DNA of 64,000 nt from NCBI GenBank assembly GCA_028386065.3, contig JAKUCV010002319.1, positions 85,585-149,584 on the forward strand, read 5' to 3'. The position numbers were made by a program, and so were the translations under genes. Source of the stretch: Turnera subulata. Taxonomy: Eukaryota > Streptophyta > Magnoliopsida > Malpighiales > Passifloraceae. The notes below the pieces were generated by a model, which saw nothing but the letters and a program-made list of their open reading frames with translations, had not been told where the DNA came from and searched no databases. Shown here one piece after another: positions 35,644 through 47,100 of the stretch. Within the stretch, counting starts at the first letter, position 1; each line of letters opens with the position of its first letter.

Positions 35644-37152
35644 CTAAGCAATTTTCTTGGAGATCTTGGAGGCTATTCGGCGGTGGTTTAACCAGTTCAT
35701 CAATTCCGGACAAATAAGCTGCAACAGATACAACATCTTCATCCAAAATGATATTGTCAAGTACCTATCTCCACGACAAGCACCCCTTACAATTGATTTA
35801 GCACAAACTTCTGTAGGCACCACTGGCGGATTCCCTATATCATTCTAAAAAAAGTATCATGGAAACCATCATTAATCAACTTACTCTGAGATTGACCATA
35901 CCAAAAAAAAAAAAACAAATGAAACGTTTGAAATTATTACACAAGAAAATTGTGATGTACCTCTTGCAAGAAATTGCCTCCGGTTATTTCAGATTCGGTT
36001 ATGCCTGGAGTGACAATTGTTACTCCTATATCTGAACCAAATTCAACACTTAATGTCTCGAAAAAGGCTGTTTCAGCTGCCTTGGATGCCTGAAATAATT
36101 GTAGGAAAAATCATTTGATCAGGCAATGTTTTAAAAGAAAAATGAAGAACTGGGCTAAACTCGTAGAAATTCTTACATTGTAAACGCTCGATTTAGCCGA
36201 TGAATACCATCCTACGGTTGAAGAAATGACTACAATCCTCCCTTTACTTTTCCTTAAATGGGGAACAGCATGATGTGTGGTACGTACAGTACCCCAGAAG
36301 TTTATGTCCTGAAAAAACAAACACAAAAGGAAAGAAATATTATGGTTTATGTTTGATCAACAGAGCTACCATCAGGCCTAAACACTTAGTTACAACTTCT
36401 AAGTTCCACATGAATGCATTATAATGGCTACAAGTTGGGATATTATTGACTTGGTCATCTCCAAGACATATACCATAGGTCTTGTAACATCATCAGAAAT
36501 CTGGGTATAATTCACGAAGTATCCACCTTCATGAACACCAGCATTGTTCACCAGGTGATTTACTGTTACATACAAGAATTAGGCACAGTATTAGAACAAG
36601 TTTTTAACCAGAAAAAAGCCTCCCCATAGTAAAAGTACAAAATGACATGCACCATTCAATTAATTAACCCTCACATTGTCCAAAATGATTCACTGTCGCA
36701 TTAATGATCCGCTCACAGTCTTCAGACTTGGATATGTCTGCCCGTAACACAATAACATCTGGGGACCCAAACGTAATGGCCTTATCTGCAACTTTTTGCA
36801 GACGATCTTCCCTTCTAGCAGCAAGGGCTAAACGAGCTCCCTTCCTTGCATACTCGTATGCCAGATACTACAAAAATCACAAAATAAGATCAGAACATGA
36901 AAACAGATGAATGCATCCATTTACAAAGTTATATATATGTATAATAATATACATGTACATACTACATACTTCACCAATGCCTGAAGATGCTCCGGTGATT
37001 AGTACCACTTTTCCGGCCAAGCTTTCGCTGAATATGGATCTTATGGCCCGACTTAGAATCTTGGAAATGAGTATTAGTGGCAAAAGGAGTAGTAGTGAGG
37101 GGAGCACTATAATAGGAACTACAATATTCGCGACCTTGTGACTGGGAGCCAT
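35644..37152 (-). CDS. HSD-E, 11-beta-hydroxysteroid dehydrogenase-like SDR
   Basis: Exons 36970-37152, 36675-36867, 36474-36562, 36177-36308, 35961-36089 and 35644-35844 sum to 309 codons (308 residues), no stop. TGASSGIG (53-60), NNAG, Ser185, and YNASK (Tyr198, Lys202). Differences from B and C: exon 1 ends GAA, exon 2 begins with Tyr (TAT) where others have His (CAT), exon 3 has one extra codon, and exon 6 starts with Asn (AAT) instead of Ala. Ends KKIA before TAG. It shares its 3' flank with B, indicating a recent common duplication unit. Confidence 0.92.
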
Positions 37153-37725
37153 GGCAGTGCTTCTTCAGTAGCTAGATCCAGTGCACGCGGAACAGGTATG
37201 ACAAAAAGAGTACAAATAAACAAGTAACATTAGTGCAGGACACCAACAATAAAATAAGATGACTTTTCAAAACTGGAGTGCTATAATTCTCAAAAAAAAA
37301 TAAAATAACTGGAGTGCTATAGTTTAATTAATAATGCTTGACTAACACCCGCTTTGGCTAATTAAGACATGAGATACACACATTGGAACTACTTAGAGAA
37401 TGAATCTCTACGGACTCTCTTTTTTCTTTTATCATCGAGGATCGCTTTATATCATCTGTACTAGACTCATTATTTAGTATGACTCATTCTTAAAGAAGCA
37501 TAATCAATCTTTAATTTCTGCGCTTCTAAACTGATCCTCACAAGTGAAGTGCCACAACTTTTGCACCGAAATTTCCCAAGACCACCACTACTAATACAAT
37601 AACTCCATTTATTACTCGCTTACAACGACAAAAACCCAATCCAGTTACACAAAAAGTCAGGAATATATGGCACAAAAACTCCATCAAACATGTCTGCAAA
37701 TCAAAATAAAGCTTCTCTTCTAATC
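37153..37725. other. Spacer between HSD-E and HSD-F
   Basis: HSD-E upstream DNA and HSD-F 3' flank (37489-37725). No gene. Confidence 0.6.
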
Positions 37726-39354
37726 TTATTCTGTCTTGACCTCCGGTGTTCGGGTCGATTCAGGGTACAGGATTTTCTTGGCTCCAGTGACATCAAGAAT
37801 CTTCTTGCTAACAGCTTCACTGGCAGGTTCTTGTGGCCTGGTTACATAGAACAATCTGTAAGCCCATTCTATCACACCAGGGCAGAACATTTTCCACATC
37901 CAGAAGACATTGAACCACGTTGGCTCTGTTAGATACTTGTCTCCCCGACAAGCACTGTTCACTATTGCCTTAGCACATCCATGTGTTGTCTCAACTGGGA
38001 CAGTACTCACTTGAACCTACCCACCAAGTTACGAGAACACAAAAGAAGTTATTTGACATTGGCATAAAGCTCGATTCATTAATTAATTAGACTCTGGTAT
38101 AGGAAATTATATTCACAGAAAATCGAATTCAGACATATATAGACCATGATCACTCACATCTCGCAACTCTTGATCCACTTCCATTCTTCCTTCCTTCTTC
38201 AGAACCTTGCCTTTGGTCAATTCGGATTCAATGTACCCTGGTGTTACTATTAGTACATCCACATCAGAACCAAGTTCCACCCTCAATGTCTCGTAAAAGG
38301 TAAACATGGCTGCTTTACTTGCCTGAAGGGAGACATATAAAGTTAAGCTCTATATCAAAACAAACTGTCAGGTGAACTGGATTAATTCTAATGAATTATA
38401 GTGCCAGCAATGTAATTACATTATAAACGCTCATTCTTGGCGAGGGCAGCCACGCAGAAACGGATGAAATGGCTATGATCTTGCCTCTAGTGTCTTTGAG
38501 GTGAGGAATTGCAAAATGGGTTGTATAAGCTGCGCCCCAAAAGTTGGTATCCTGTACAATATGCAAAAGAGGAAGAGGTCCGTCCAATTGATAAGCCAGT
38601 GTATGAATCTAATGGCAAAAAAGCAAGGAAAGAAATGTATATAACTGGACTTCCATGGTACTGTATTACCATTACTCTCCTAAATTTGGTGACGTCAACT
38701 ACTTCTACAAACATGGAGATTCCATCTATCCCCGCATTATTAACCAAATGATCCACTGCAAGACATACGAAGAACAACTAATTAATTAATACCTGTGCAT
38801 GCATGATATAAACCCAGTATTAAGTTAATAACAAGTGGACGAAGAACATAATAACCAAACCACCAAAACTTAATTACATCTTCCAAAATAATTTACGGCC
38901 TCCTCGACAATTCGCCTGCAATCATCCACTTTCTGAACATCTGCAACGATGGATATAACATCAGGAGAGCCAATCTCACGGGCTGTATCAGCAACTTCAG
39001 CCAGGCTTCTCTGCCTCCGGGCTACAAGGGCTAGGCAGGCTCCCTTCCTCGCATACTCATAAGCTAAGTGCTGCAAGAATAAATAAATAAATAAGGATAC
39101 TTAATTATCCACCAACGTAGCTAGCATCTTATATATGCCCAAGGATTATATGCCATAAGAGTGAAAAGTACCTCGCCAATGCCTGAGGATGCACCGGTGA
39201 TAAGGACGACCTTGCCTTCCACATTTTCTTTGAAAAATGTATACACTACATAGAGGAAGGACTTGTAGGAAAGGTATGGTGGGAGGAAGAAGCACAGGGC
39301 AAAGAAGCTAAAGGGAGGGGCGACTAGATTTAGTAATGTGTGAATAAGATCCAT
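37726..39354 (-). CDS. HSD-F, steroleosin-type 11-beta-HSD-like SDR
   Basis: Exons 39172-39354, 38878-39070, 38670-38755, 38420-38551, 38158-38322 and 37726-38016 give 350 codons (349 residues), the usual steroleosin length. The N-terminus has a hydrophobic segment with paired prolines (P13-P14 and P25-P26) resembling the proline knob that anchors steroleosins in oil bodies. Then TGASSGIG (53-60), NNAG, Ser184, and YNASK (Tyr197, Lys201). Exon 5 (165 nt) and exon 6 (291 nt) are longer than in A-E and encode the extended C-terminal domain. An upstream in-frame ATG would add six residues; MDLIH is preferred because HSD-G starts the same way. Confidence 0.94.
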
Positions 39355-40432
39355 AGCTGTAACCGGCAGCAATGGAAGAAAAGGTAAGTTGTAGATTGCG
39401 CTGAAAAGGATGTGTGATTAGCCGTGGCACTATTGCATGTAGCATTGGCATGACACGTTGTGGAGTGCCAAGAATTTGAAAAGATAATGAAGAATAATGA
39501 ACTAGAAACCAAAAAAATTACAACTGTTTGCTTCTTGAAAATTAGTGGAGGTAAGCTTAACAATGCAATTAGTCTTCGTAGGCGATAAATGAAACATCAA
39601 AATAAGCAGAATTCGCATAAATTGTAAGCTAAATTGCTGGCGAATGACCACCATCACAGGTCGCGCACTTGCCCTCTTAGACCGCATCTGCCCACAATTA
39701 GAAGATTTTACTTCGGAGGAATTGGGTCAAAATTTGCTTCTGAAGCCTAAATTTGTTCGATTTGGACTAGCGTAGTAATCCACCGTAAACTAATTTACAA
39801 GGCTGAGCCATCAACCACTTTCATCAAGCACTGCCATTCGCGCTTCTGGTGGTTTCGGCAAATGGTTAAAAAACAGTTGTTGTAAATAATATTTTTTAAA
39901 AAATAATGCAAAAATATGCACCCGATAGGATTAGACCCGGAGAACCTATTTAAATTTCTAGAGATGGTTCTTACCAAAGAAATTTCCAGAGATGGTCAAA
40001 AACATCTATTTATCTAATGTCTGCAGAATGTAAGAAAGTGCTCACGAAGTGAATTGAAATATGAAATTCTGAATTTCTTACGAACCCATTTAAAACATCC
40101 CCAAATCAGAATAAACAGTAAAACGGGATTCAGATTAACACTTCTCACCTCTCTCTTTTTTTTTCCCTGAATGAGCATACACGTTCTTAATTTTCTGGGC
40201 CTCACAGTCACAGCTAATATTACCCACCCGCATTAGTACTAAACTGCCACTACTTTTCCGCCGAAATTATCCAGATACTTTTCAATTCCCACTTCTACCA
40301 CTAATCCCACAACTCCATTTATTACTCGCCAGCAACGGAAAAAAAAACCATTCAGTTACACAAAAAGTGAGGAACATATGTACAAAACTCCATCAAAACA
40401 TGTCTACAAATCAAAATACAGCTATTCTAATC
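39355..40432. other. Spacer between HSD-F and HSD-G
   Basis: Promoter side of HSD-F and 3' flank of HSD-G. The segment near 40290-40350 (ccactaatcccacaactccatttattactcgcc) is the G version of the flank found after HSD-F. No gene. Confidence 0.55.
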
Positions 40433-42136
40433 TTAATCTGCCTTGACCGCCGTTGCTCGGATCGATTCAGGGTACACGATTCTCTTGGCTCCGGTGACAT
40501 CAAGAACCCTCTTGCTTATTGCTTCACTAGCCGGTTGTTCTGGCCTGGTTACATAGAACAATCGGTACACCCATTCTATCACATCGGGGCAGAACATTTT
40601 CCATATCCAGGTTACATTGAACCATGTTGGCTCGGTTAGATACTTATCTCCCCGACAAGCACTATTCACTATTGCCTTGGCACATCCATATGTCGTCTCA
40701 ACTGGGACGGCACTCACGTCAACCTACCACAAAGCATTTACAAGGGCAACATTGTATAAAAGGCCAAAGCTCTCCATTCAATAAAATTAATCCTGTCTAA
40801 AGAAATTGAATGAAGACTGATCACTTACATCTCGCAAGTCTTGATCCAGCTCCATTCTTCCTTCCTTCACCAGAACCTTACCTTGGGTCAATTCGGATTC
40901 TATGAACCCTGGTGTTACTATTAGTACGTGCACATCAGAACCAAGTTCCACCCTCAATGTCTCGAAGAAGGTCATCACAGCTGCTTTACTTGCCTGAAGG
41001 GTGAGAATCAAAAAATGTCATTTCAATGTCTAGAGTGAACTAGATTCTAATGTGTTAGCGTCAATGATGTAGTTACATTATAAACACTCATTCTTGGCGC
41101 GGGCAGCCATGAAGAAGCCGACGAAATGGCTATGATCTTGCCTCTGGTGTCTTTCAGGTGTGGAATTGCAAAACGGGTTGTATAAGCAGAGCCCCAAAAG
41201 TTGGTGTCCTACAACAAGCAAAAAAAGAGAAAGAGGTATCCAATTGCTAAATCAGTATCTAATTGCAAAAGCAAGGAAAGGAATGAATATAATTGGACTT
41301 GGTGGCCGTATTGTACTACCATGATGGTCCTAAATGTGGTGATATCAACTATATCTTCAAGCATGGAGATTCCAGTTATGCCCGCGTTATTAACCAGATG
41401 ATCCACTGCAAGACATGCAAAGAACATGTAACACCTGTGAATGATATATATGACCCATGCAGGAAGTTATATATATTTTTTTTTTGATGCTAATCGAGTG
41501 AGGAAGTTATATATATGATAAAGTGGACAAAAGAAAGACATAAACAACCATGAAAACTTACATCTTCCGAAATAATTTACCGTCTCCTCCACCATTCGTC
41601 TACATTCATCCACTTCCCGAACATCTGCAACGATTGTTATAACATCAGGAGAGCCAATCTCACGGGCTGTGTCAGCCACTTCAGCCAGGCTTCTTTGCCT
41701 CCTGGCCACCAGGGCTAAGCAGGCTCCCCTCCTTGCATACTCATAGGCCAAATGCTGCAACAAAAATAAGAATCTTTTATGTATTTTTTTAATAAATTGA
41801 CTTGAAGCATGTTATAATTGATACTTCTTTTTCTGTTAATAAAATTCTCTACGAAGCTGTAGAGACATTTAGATGTCATAAGGAAAATTAAAACAAGAAC
41901 TGATTGGCATCTAACGAAGGATTGAATATGATCATAAGAGTCTAATTAAGAACCTCGCCGATGCCTGAGGATGCACCAGTAATAAGGACAACCTTGCCTT
42001 CCACATTTTCTTTGAAAATAGTGTACACTACATAGAGGAAGGATTTGTAGAAAACATATGGCGGGAAGAAAAGGCACAGAGCAAAGAAGCTACACGGAGG
42101 GGCGACCAGATTGAGGAAACTGTGAATGAGGTCCAT
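40433..42136 (-). CDS. HSD-G, steroleosin-type 11-beta-HSD-like SDR
   Basis: Exons 41954-42136, 41562-41754, 41320-41405, 41077-41208, 40829-40993, 40433-40723: identical lengths to HSD-F exon by exon, 349 residues. Proline-knob-like anchor (APP ... FPPY), TGASSGIG (53-60), NNAG, Ser184, and YNASK with Tyr197 and Lys201. Introns differ from F in length and sequence, so the F/G duplication is not very recent although the proteins are close. First gene of the array in transcription order. Confidence 0.94.
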
Positions 42137-43078
42137 AACTATGAACTGTGAGCAACCTAGCTAGATAGACAGAGTTTTTCGGGGTGCATGTAAAAACCAG
42201 AATTAGTAGGTGAGAATACTAAACTATGGCTTGTAGTTTTATGGCAAAAAAAACCAGTAGCCCATAAAGGGAAAGAGAAGTTGTAGATTGAGCTGAAAGA
42301 CAAGAAGTGCGGTGGCACTATTGCATAGCATTGGCATGACACGTTGTGGAAACCCTTCTGATGGGGTTGAACATCTGTCCTGGCACCTGTTTGCTTCCTG
42401 AAATCGGATTTATCGGAGGTGCTTTTACAAGAAAGAAAGAGGATACATGAATGCACCTCTTTAAGACAAGTGACAAGTCGTCTGGAGGTTGAGACAGAGT
42501 GCTGCGTCGTCGTTTTGACTTCCTGGTGCAGTAGGAAGTAATTGAAATTTGCTTAATTCTGATCTCCCTCAATTAAACAGTTTCCTCTGTGCAACTATCA
42601 CAGTCTTTTGGATGTTAGGTTTCCTGTAAAACCAGATTCCAAGTTCAAAAGTAGTGACAAACTGACCAATTCTGTTCTATCAGGATTTCTGTAAGAAGAG
42701 TAGATTTTCCGTTATAAAGGCTAGTAGAAGATTTAGTAACATAAAAATGATGAGGAGAGGATAGATCGCATTCATTTTATGCTACATATAAAAACCATGG
42801 TCCATGTGTCCATGAGCGTACACCGGCACATGTACAAAAATAGAGCTGACCCCTAATTACCCCAATCTGCAAACTAGGATTCTAATATTCAACCAGTCCT
42901 ATCCCCAGGAACAGAATCATCCATTCGTTCCTTCAGGTTCCTTAAATGCAGGTAATGAAATACAATCCTGTTCTGTTAAATCTACAACCAGAGCTACTAT
43001 CAGTTATTCTTACACAATACCCATGTGGTATTTCTCTTCCACCCTCTTATATACTAGTGCAATAACTTTCATTTTTAT
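42137..43078. other. Spacer between HSD-G and the DUF4408 gene
   Basis: HSD-G promoter side. Probable 3' UTR of the DUF4408/DUF761 gene at about 42780-43078. No gene. Confidence 0.5.
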
Positions 43079-43693
43079 TTACCCACAACAAACCACTGCT
43101 CTGGCTTCGAGCATAAATTGTCTGTTGACCCTTGCAATGAAATCTTCTGCCCTTTTGTTCAATTCCTCGGTTGGCAAACTAAGCCCTTCTTCTTCTCCAT
43201 CCAAATAGACTCTTTCCTTCTCTACTGCTTTCAAGCTTCTCTCATTCAGTTCTCTCCTTACCACGATTCTTCGATCTTCAGACAACTTGATGGGTTTTTC
43301 TTTAACAGGTTTCTCCATTTTCTTCACTTTCTTCTCTTCAAGGGCAGAAGAAGTTTGCAGGCTTTTTTTCCTGTTAATGTACTCGTTGTAGTACACATCA
43401 CTAGCTGGGGGAGAACTTGAAGCGAAGAATTTAGATTCCCCAACAAGGACAACAATTATAAGGTTGCCAACAATGAAAATGGACTTGGGGCTGAACAAAA
43501 CAGCACTGATCTTTGGAACAAAGTCGAATGTAAAGAGTTTCATGGAAGAAGTTACGTCAGGGAACCATAAAACACTGGAACAGAAAAGACTAAAGGTTAA
43601 TGCTGTGATAGAGTACAGGAAGATTTTGCCAAGACGTTGCTGCTTCTTGGCCTTGTTAATTGCATGAATCTTCTGGAGCTGGATAAGGTCCAT
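43079..43693 (-). CDS. DUF4408/DUF761 membrane protein, intronless
   Basis: 204 residues in one open frame. Two hydrophobic segments (about 24-45 and 65-86) form the N-terminal DUF4408-like region, with the typical SPKSIFIVGNLIIV phrase at the second. A charged, Lys/Glu-rich linker follows, then a C-terminal DUF761-like motif at about 173-200 (LPTEELNKRAEDFIARVN, QFMLEA). Such proteins occur in many plant genomes, some annotated as cotton-fibre-expressed; the molecular function is unknown. TATATAAT at 43873-43880 on the minus strand is about 180 bp upstream of the ATG and is a likely TATA box. Confidence 0.9.
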   Translation of the reverse strand: MDLIQLQKIHAINKAKKQQRLGKIFLYSITALTFSLFCSSVLWFPDVTSSMKLFTFDFVPKISAVLFSPKSIFIVGNLIIVVLVGESKFFASSSPPASDVYYNEYINRKKSLQTSSALEEKKVKKMEKPVKEKPIKLSEDRRIVVRRELNERSLKAVEKERVYLDGEEEGLSLPTEELNKRAEDFIARVNRQFMLEARAVVCCG

Positions 43694-45797
43694 ATCAGGT
43701 TTTTCTAAGTCCGCAGGATGGTTTCACAAATAAGGAGTCTAGAATTTCACTCTAATGAAAAAAAGTAGAGGCAATTCCAGAGAAGAGTTAGAGGCAAATA
43801 CCAAAAATGAAAAAGCACTAGTAGCTAGGAAGAATTGGCATCCGACAGAACATAGAGCATGGTAAAGGCTTCATTATATAGTGCAGGAAAGAAGGTTAAT
43901 GTAGTAAAATTGGTCTACATGCTACTTTAGTTTTCTTTTGTATGACAAGACGACTTTATAAAAAGCTGTGGCAGATTTTTTTTTTTCTTTATGAACTTAA
44001 AGCAGTAGGGGATTGATTAGTGTTTCTGTACGCTTTTCTTTTGAGGCCATATTCTTTCATATGCTTGATCGATGTTTCACAAATTTTGAATATCAACCAT
44101 GCTAAGAGTATTTGTTAAAAGCAGAGATTCCTTAGCACCAAGGAAAGCACTGGACTATCCACTGCCTAGGTACCCCAGCATACAGGGGAATAGAAATTAT
44201 GGCTTCCTAAAATTTTCTTAAGCTTTCACTAAAACTTAGTTTATAAAATGAAGAAGTACACAATTGACCTCTTTTTACTTTCAAAAAAAAAGCACTAGAT
44301 ATATATTTTTCTCTTCCTTAGTGGGTTTGCTTAGAGCAGCTGTTTAGCTTTTCCTTGCATAATTTCTCACCAGTAGAAGGCAACAAGGGACAGTGTCGAG
44401 CAGAACACAAAAAGAAGGCAAGCATGTTGTTAAGACATGGCAAGGGGGACAGTTTAGAAGTTACTGATGCAGGCATGCGCTTCGCTGCTCAGTCTTTTTC
44501 TTTGGAATCAAGCTTAATTAATCTGTCCAACATCGAAAATGGTATTACTGTGGTGAAGTTGGGATATTGAGGCCTCTTGATTTTGATGTTAACTATGTCT
44601 TCTCGTAAATTTCTTAGTGGATGCAAATTTACTCTACCTAGTTCTGCAACCTAAATAGAGAGCACCTCCAAATTAAGTAGTAGAGAGTTTCGAAAACTAG
44701 TTCTAGTTCATATCCCTTTATTTTGATACACAGATGGACACACTTTTCAAGTTACTTGTCAGCTAAATTCTCTGCAAAATATGACTTGCCTACTCTTTTT
44801 CTTTGGAAAAACTGTTCCAATATGAATCGACAGTACACACCAGACCAGTACTAAAGTACTTTTTAATTTCACAACATCTATCAAACAACTTCAATTACAC
44901 CGTCCAAAAAAAAAGTAGAGGAAGCTACTACATGTATAGATCATTTCCAATGGCAAAGGTATCATATTGCTTCAATTAAAAAAATTTAGCATTTACATGC
45001 TTCTAATCAATCTACTCTTATACTCATGAAAATTCACTACTGTTAAGTAAAATATCACTCGATTTGATGCTCTCTTTTCTTTGTTCCTTCTCAATAATGC
45101 TTCTAACGTTAGGCATTCGAGTAGCTTTTTAGATCATGAAAGCAGAAAATGACCCATTAGATGCATCTAGAGGAGAGGAGGGAATTTTTCCAAACTTTCG
45201 GTGAGGTAACTGTGCATATAGTGCATCAGTAATATTTTTGTCTGCACTAGATGTTCACTTTAGATTGAAAAGCATTAGCCTTCCTCTCAGGTACTATCAA
45301 TATCACGGTCATGTACCATGAAGTTACCCTTGTAGAAAAGAAAGGCATGCTTTAATTTGATCTAGCTAGGGAAGATCAAGGATGGAGAGAATTCCAGATG
45401 GTTTAGATCTAAGTTTCAGTGGTCTGTTTCAAAAGGGCCCACGAGGGGATAGCGATTTCTCCCCACTTCTACTAGCCTCAATTAACATGAAAATGAATAT
45501 ATTGTAATGCAAATTGCTTTGCTTTTGTGACTATCACTATAGGTGGCCACGAGGTGGAATTGGAGTTCTAAGTCGCCCATATAATTCTTTTATAATGCAA
45601 CCACTATATAAATTTTTATAAAGTAAGTGTACAAGTGTGTCTATTTATGATTTGCTGAAGGGAATGGATGAAGCTTCACGGCAATAACCAAAAAGAAAAG
45701 GTTTGTGGTAAGCTATGATTAATATTGTAATTAAACTCAAACTTGTTATAACTATATGGTATGGAATGGTATGATTGCTATTGTAATTATTCTAGTT
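43694..45797. other. Intergenic, no gene seen
   Basis: Promoter of the DUF4408 gene then about 1.9 kb of AT-rich DNA. The open frame at 44355-44570 has no recognisable domain, and no repeat ends are visible. Confidence 0.5.
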
Positions 45798-45816
45798 TGC
45801 CGAACTCAAACTTGTT

Positions 45817-45997
45817 TTTTTTTTTTTCCCAACCGGTTTCCGAAGCTTTGCCCCGACTAATCTGATTCGACTCGGGTTGCGCACCTGGGTATGGTGGGAG
45901 AGTCTTCCAATAGGAATTTTCTGCATACGCGAAGACTCAAACTCGAGACCTCGCTTATGCGGAACCAAATCGGTTACCTTGGACCAACCCACATTGA
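45817..45997 (-). mobile_element. tRNA-derived SINE, copy 2
   Basis: Flanked by a 19-bp duplication TGCCGAACTCAAACTTGTT (45798-45816) and TGCCGAATTCAAACTTGTT (45998-46016), one mismatch. On the minus strand the head has a B-box-like GGTCTCGAGTTTGAGTC and ends in a poly(A) tail (T run at the left on plus). Full-length match to the copy at 18529-18716. Confidence 0.93.
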
Positions 45998-46448
45998 TGC
46001 CGAATTCAAACTTGTTAACTCTACTACTCTAGGCGCACATGCTCTTTGAGCAGAACAACTGGAAATATTTAACTTTGTTGGCTTTTGAAAAAAAAGCCAG
46101 ATCCTCTTGTTTATCTAATTTTATATGTTTTTTCCTTAATATTCCTCTTGTGTACGTGCATGTACGCCGTAGTACAATACATTCCTTAAGGGGAATCCAA
46201 CAAATTAAAGAAACCGTGATAAACAAAAATTAGCAAGAAAAAATTCTCTTTCTTTTGTACATCAGTGGCTCACAATATGGCTTTGTTAGCCCATCTTTTT
46301 GTCCAGGATTATCCATTCTTTATTCTTCCTCTATGTAATTAATAATAGTTTCTCTTAGAGAATAAGGGACATCTGGAATAAATTTCCTGTATGGTGCATA
46401 AGTAATATAAGTAGCTTCCTATTCTCTGCCAAAAAAAATTAATACTAA

Positions 46449-46575
46449 TGTTGGTTGGTCTTGATTTCGCTTAAGCAGGTTTCGAATTTGAATTTTAGTA
46501 TATAGGTTATGTTGATTTCGCTTAAGCAAGGTCTCGAATTTAAGTTTTAATATATGCAAAAAGTCTCCTGTTGAG
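46449..46575 (+). repeat. Rearranged SINE fragment with duplicated head
   Basis: The B-box-containing part of the same SINE family (ttgatttcgcttaagca-ggt-tcgaattt) occurs twice in tandem at 46461-46506 and 46512-46557. It continues into the SINE body (atatgcaaaaagtctcc). Here it is on the plus strand and lacks a 3' end; the LINE follows directly. Confidence 0.7.
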
Positions 46576-46595
46576 AAATTCATCCGCCATAGCCA

Positions 46596-47046
46596 GTATA
46601 TAGGTTTGGGTTGCATTCTGCGAAATGATAAAGGTGAGGTTATGGATGTATGGATTGGTTTTCGGAGATGTTTATCAGCGATACAAGGAGAAGCATGGGC
46701 ACTCAGATTGGCTCTGGACAGGGCCAGGTTTTTGGGTCTTGACTGTGTTATTTTTGAAACAGATTCTCTTCTTTTGAAGAATGCAGTCTTGGCCTCGGAG
46801 GACGTACACATAGATTGGCATATTGAGTCTTTAGTCTATAGGATTAAAGAGCTCTTCTCTTCCTTTTCTTTTGCTGAGTTGAGGTATGTGAATAGGCTAG
46901 CGAATAGGGCCGCAGACTCTTTAGCAAGGTCTGCTCGGGTATCTGGCTTTCCTGGGGTTGGAAGTTTTGTTCTTCCGGGTGACTTTTGTAGCATTGTCTT
47001 GGAGGATTTACCCTCTGTGAATATATGAAGATAATGCCTCTTTGAT

Positions 47047-47099
<53 letters not shown>
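46596..47099 (+). mobile_element. 5'-truncated LINE with RNase H end and poly(A) tail
   Basis: The frame up to TGA at 47026-47028 encodes the plant LINE-type RNase H domain: GCILRNDKGEV, AIQGEAWALRLAL (catalytic Glu), IFETDS (catalytic Asp) and a C-terminal NRLANRAADSLARSA. The first catalytic Asp lies upstream of the truncation. A short 3' UTR ends tttgatc followed by 52 A (47048-47099). A short word gccag occurs before the left junction and after the tail, possibly the target duplication. Confidence 0.85.

Positions 47100-47100
<1 letters not shown>

Noticed and set aside
44355..44570. 71-codon open frame
   Set aside because: No family signature or promoter; expected by chance in this much intergenic DNA.
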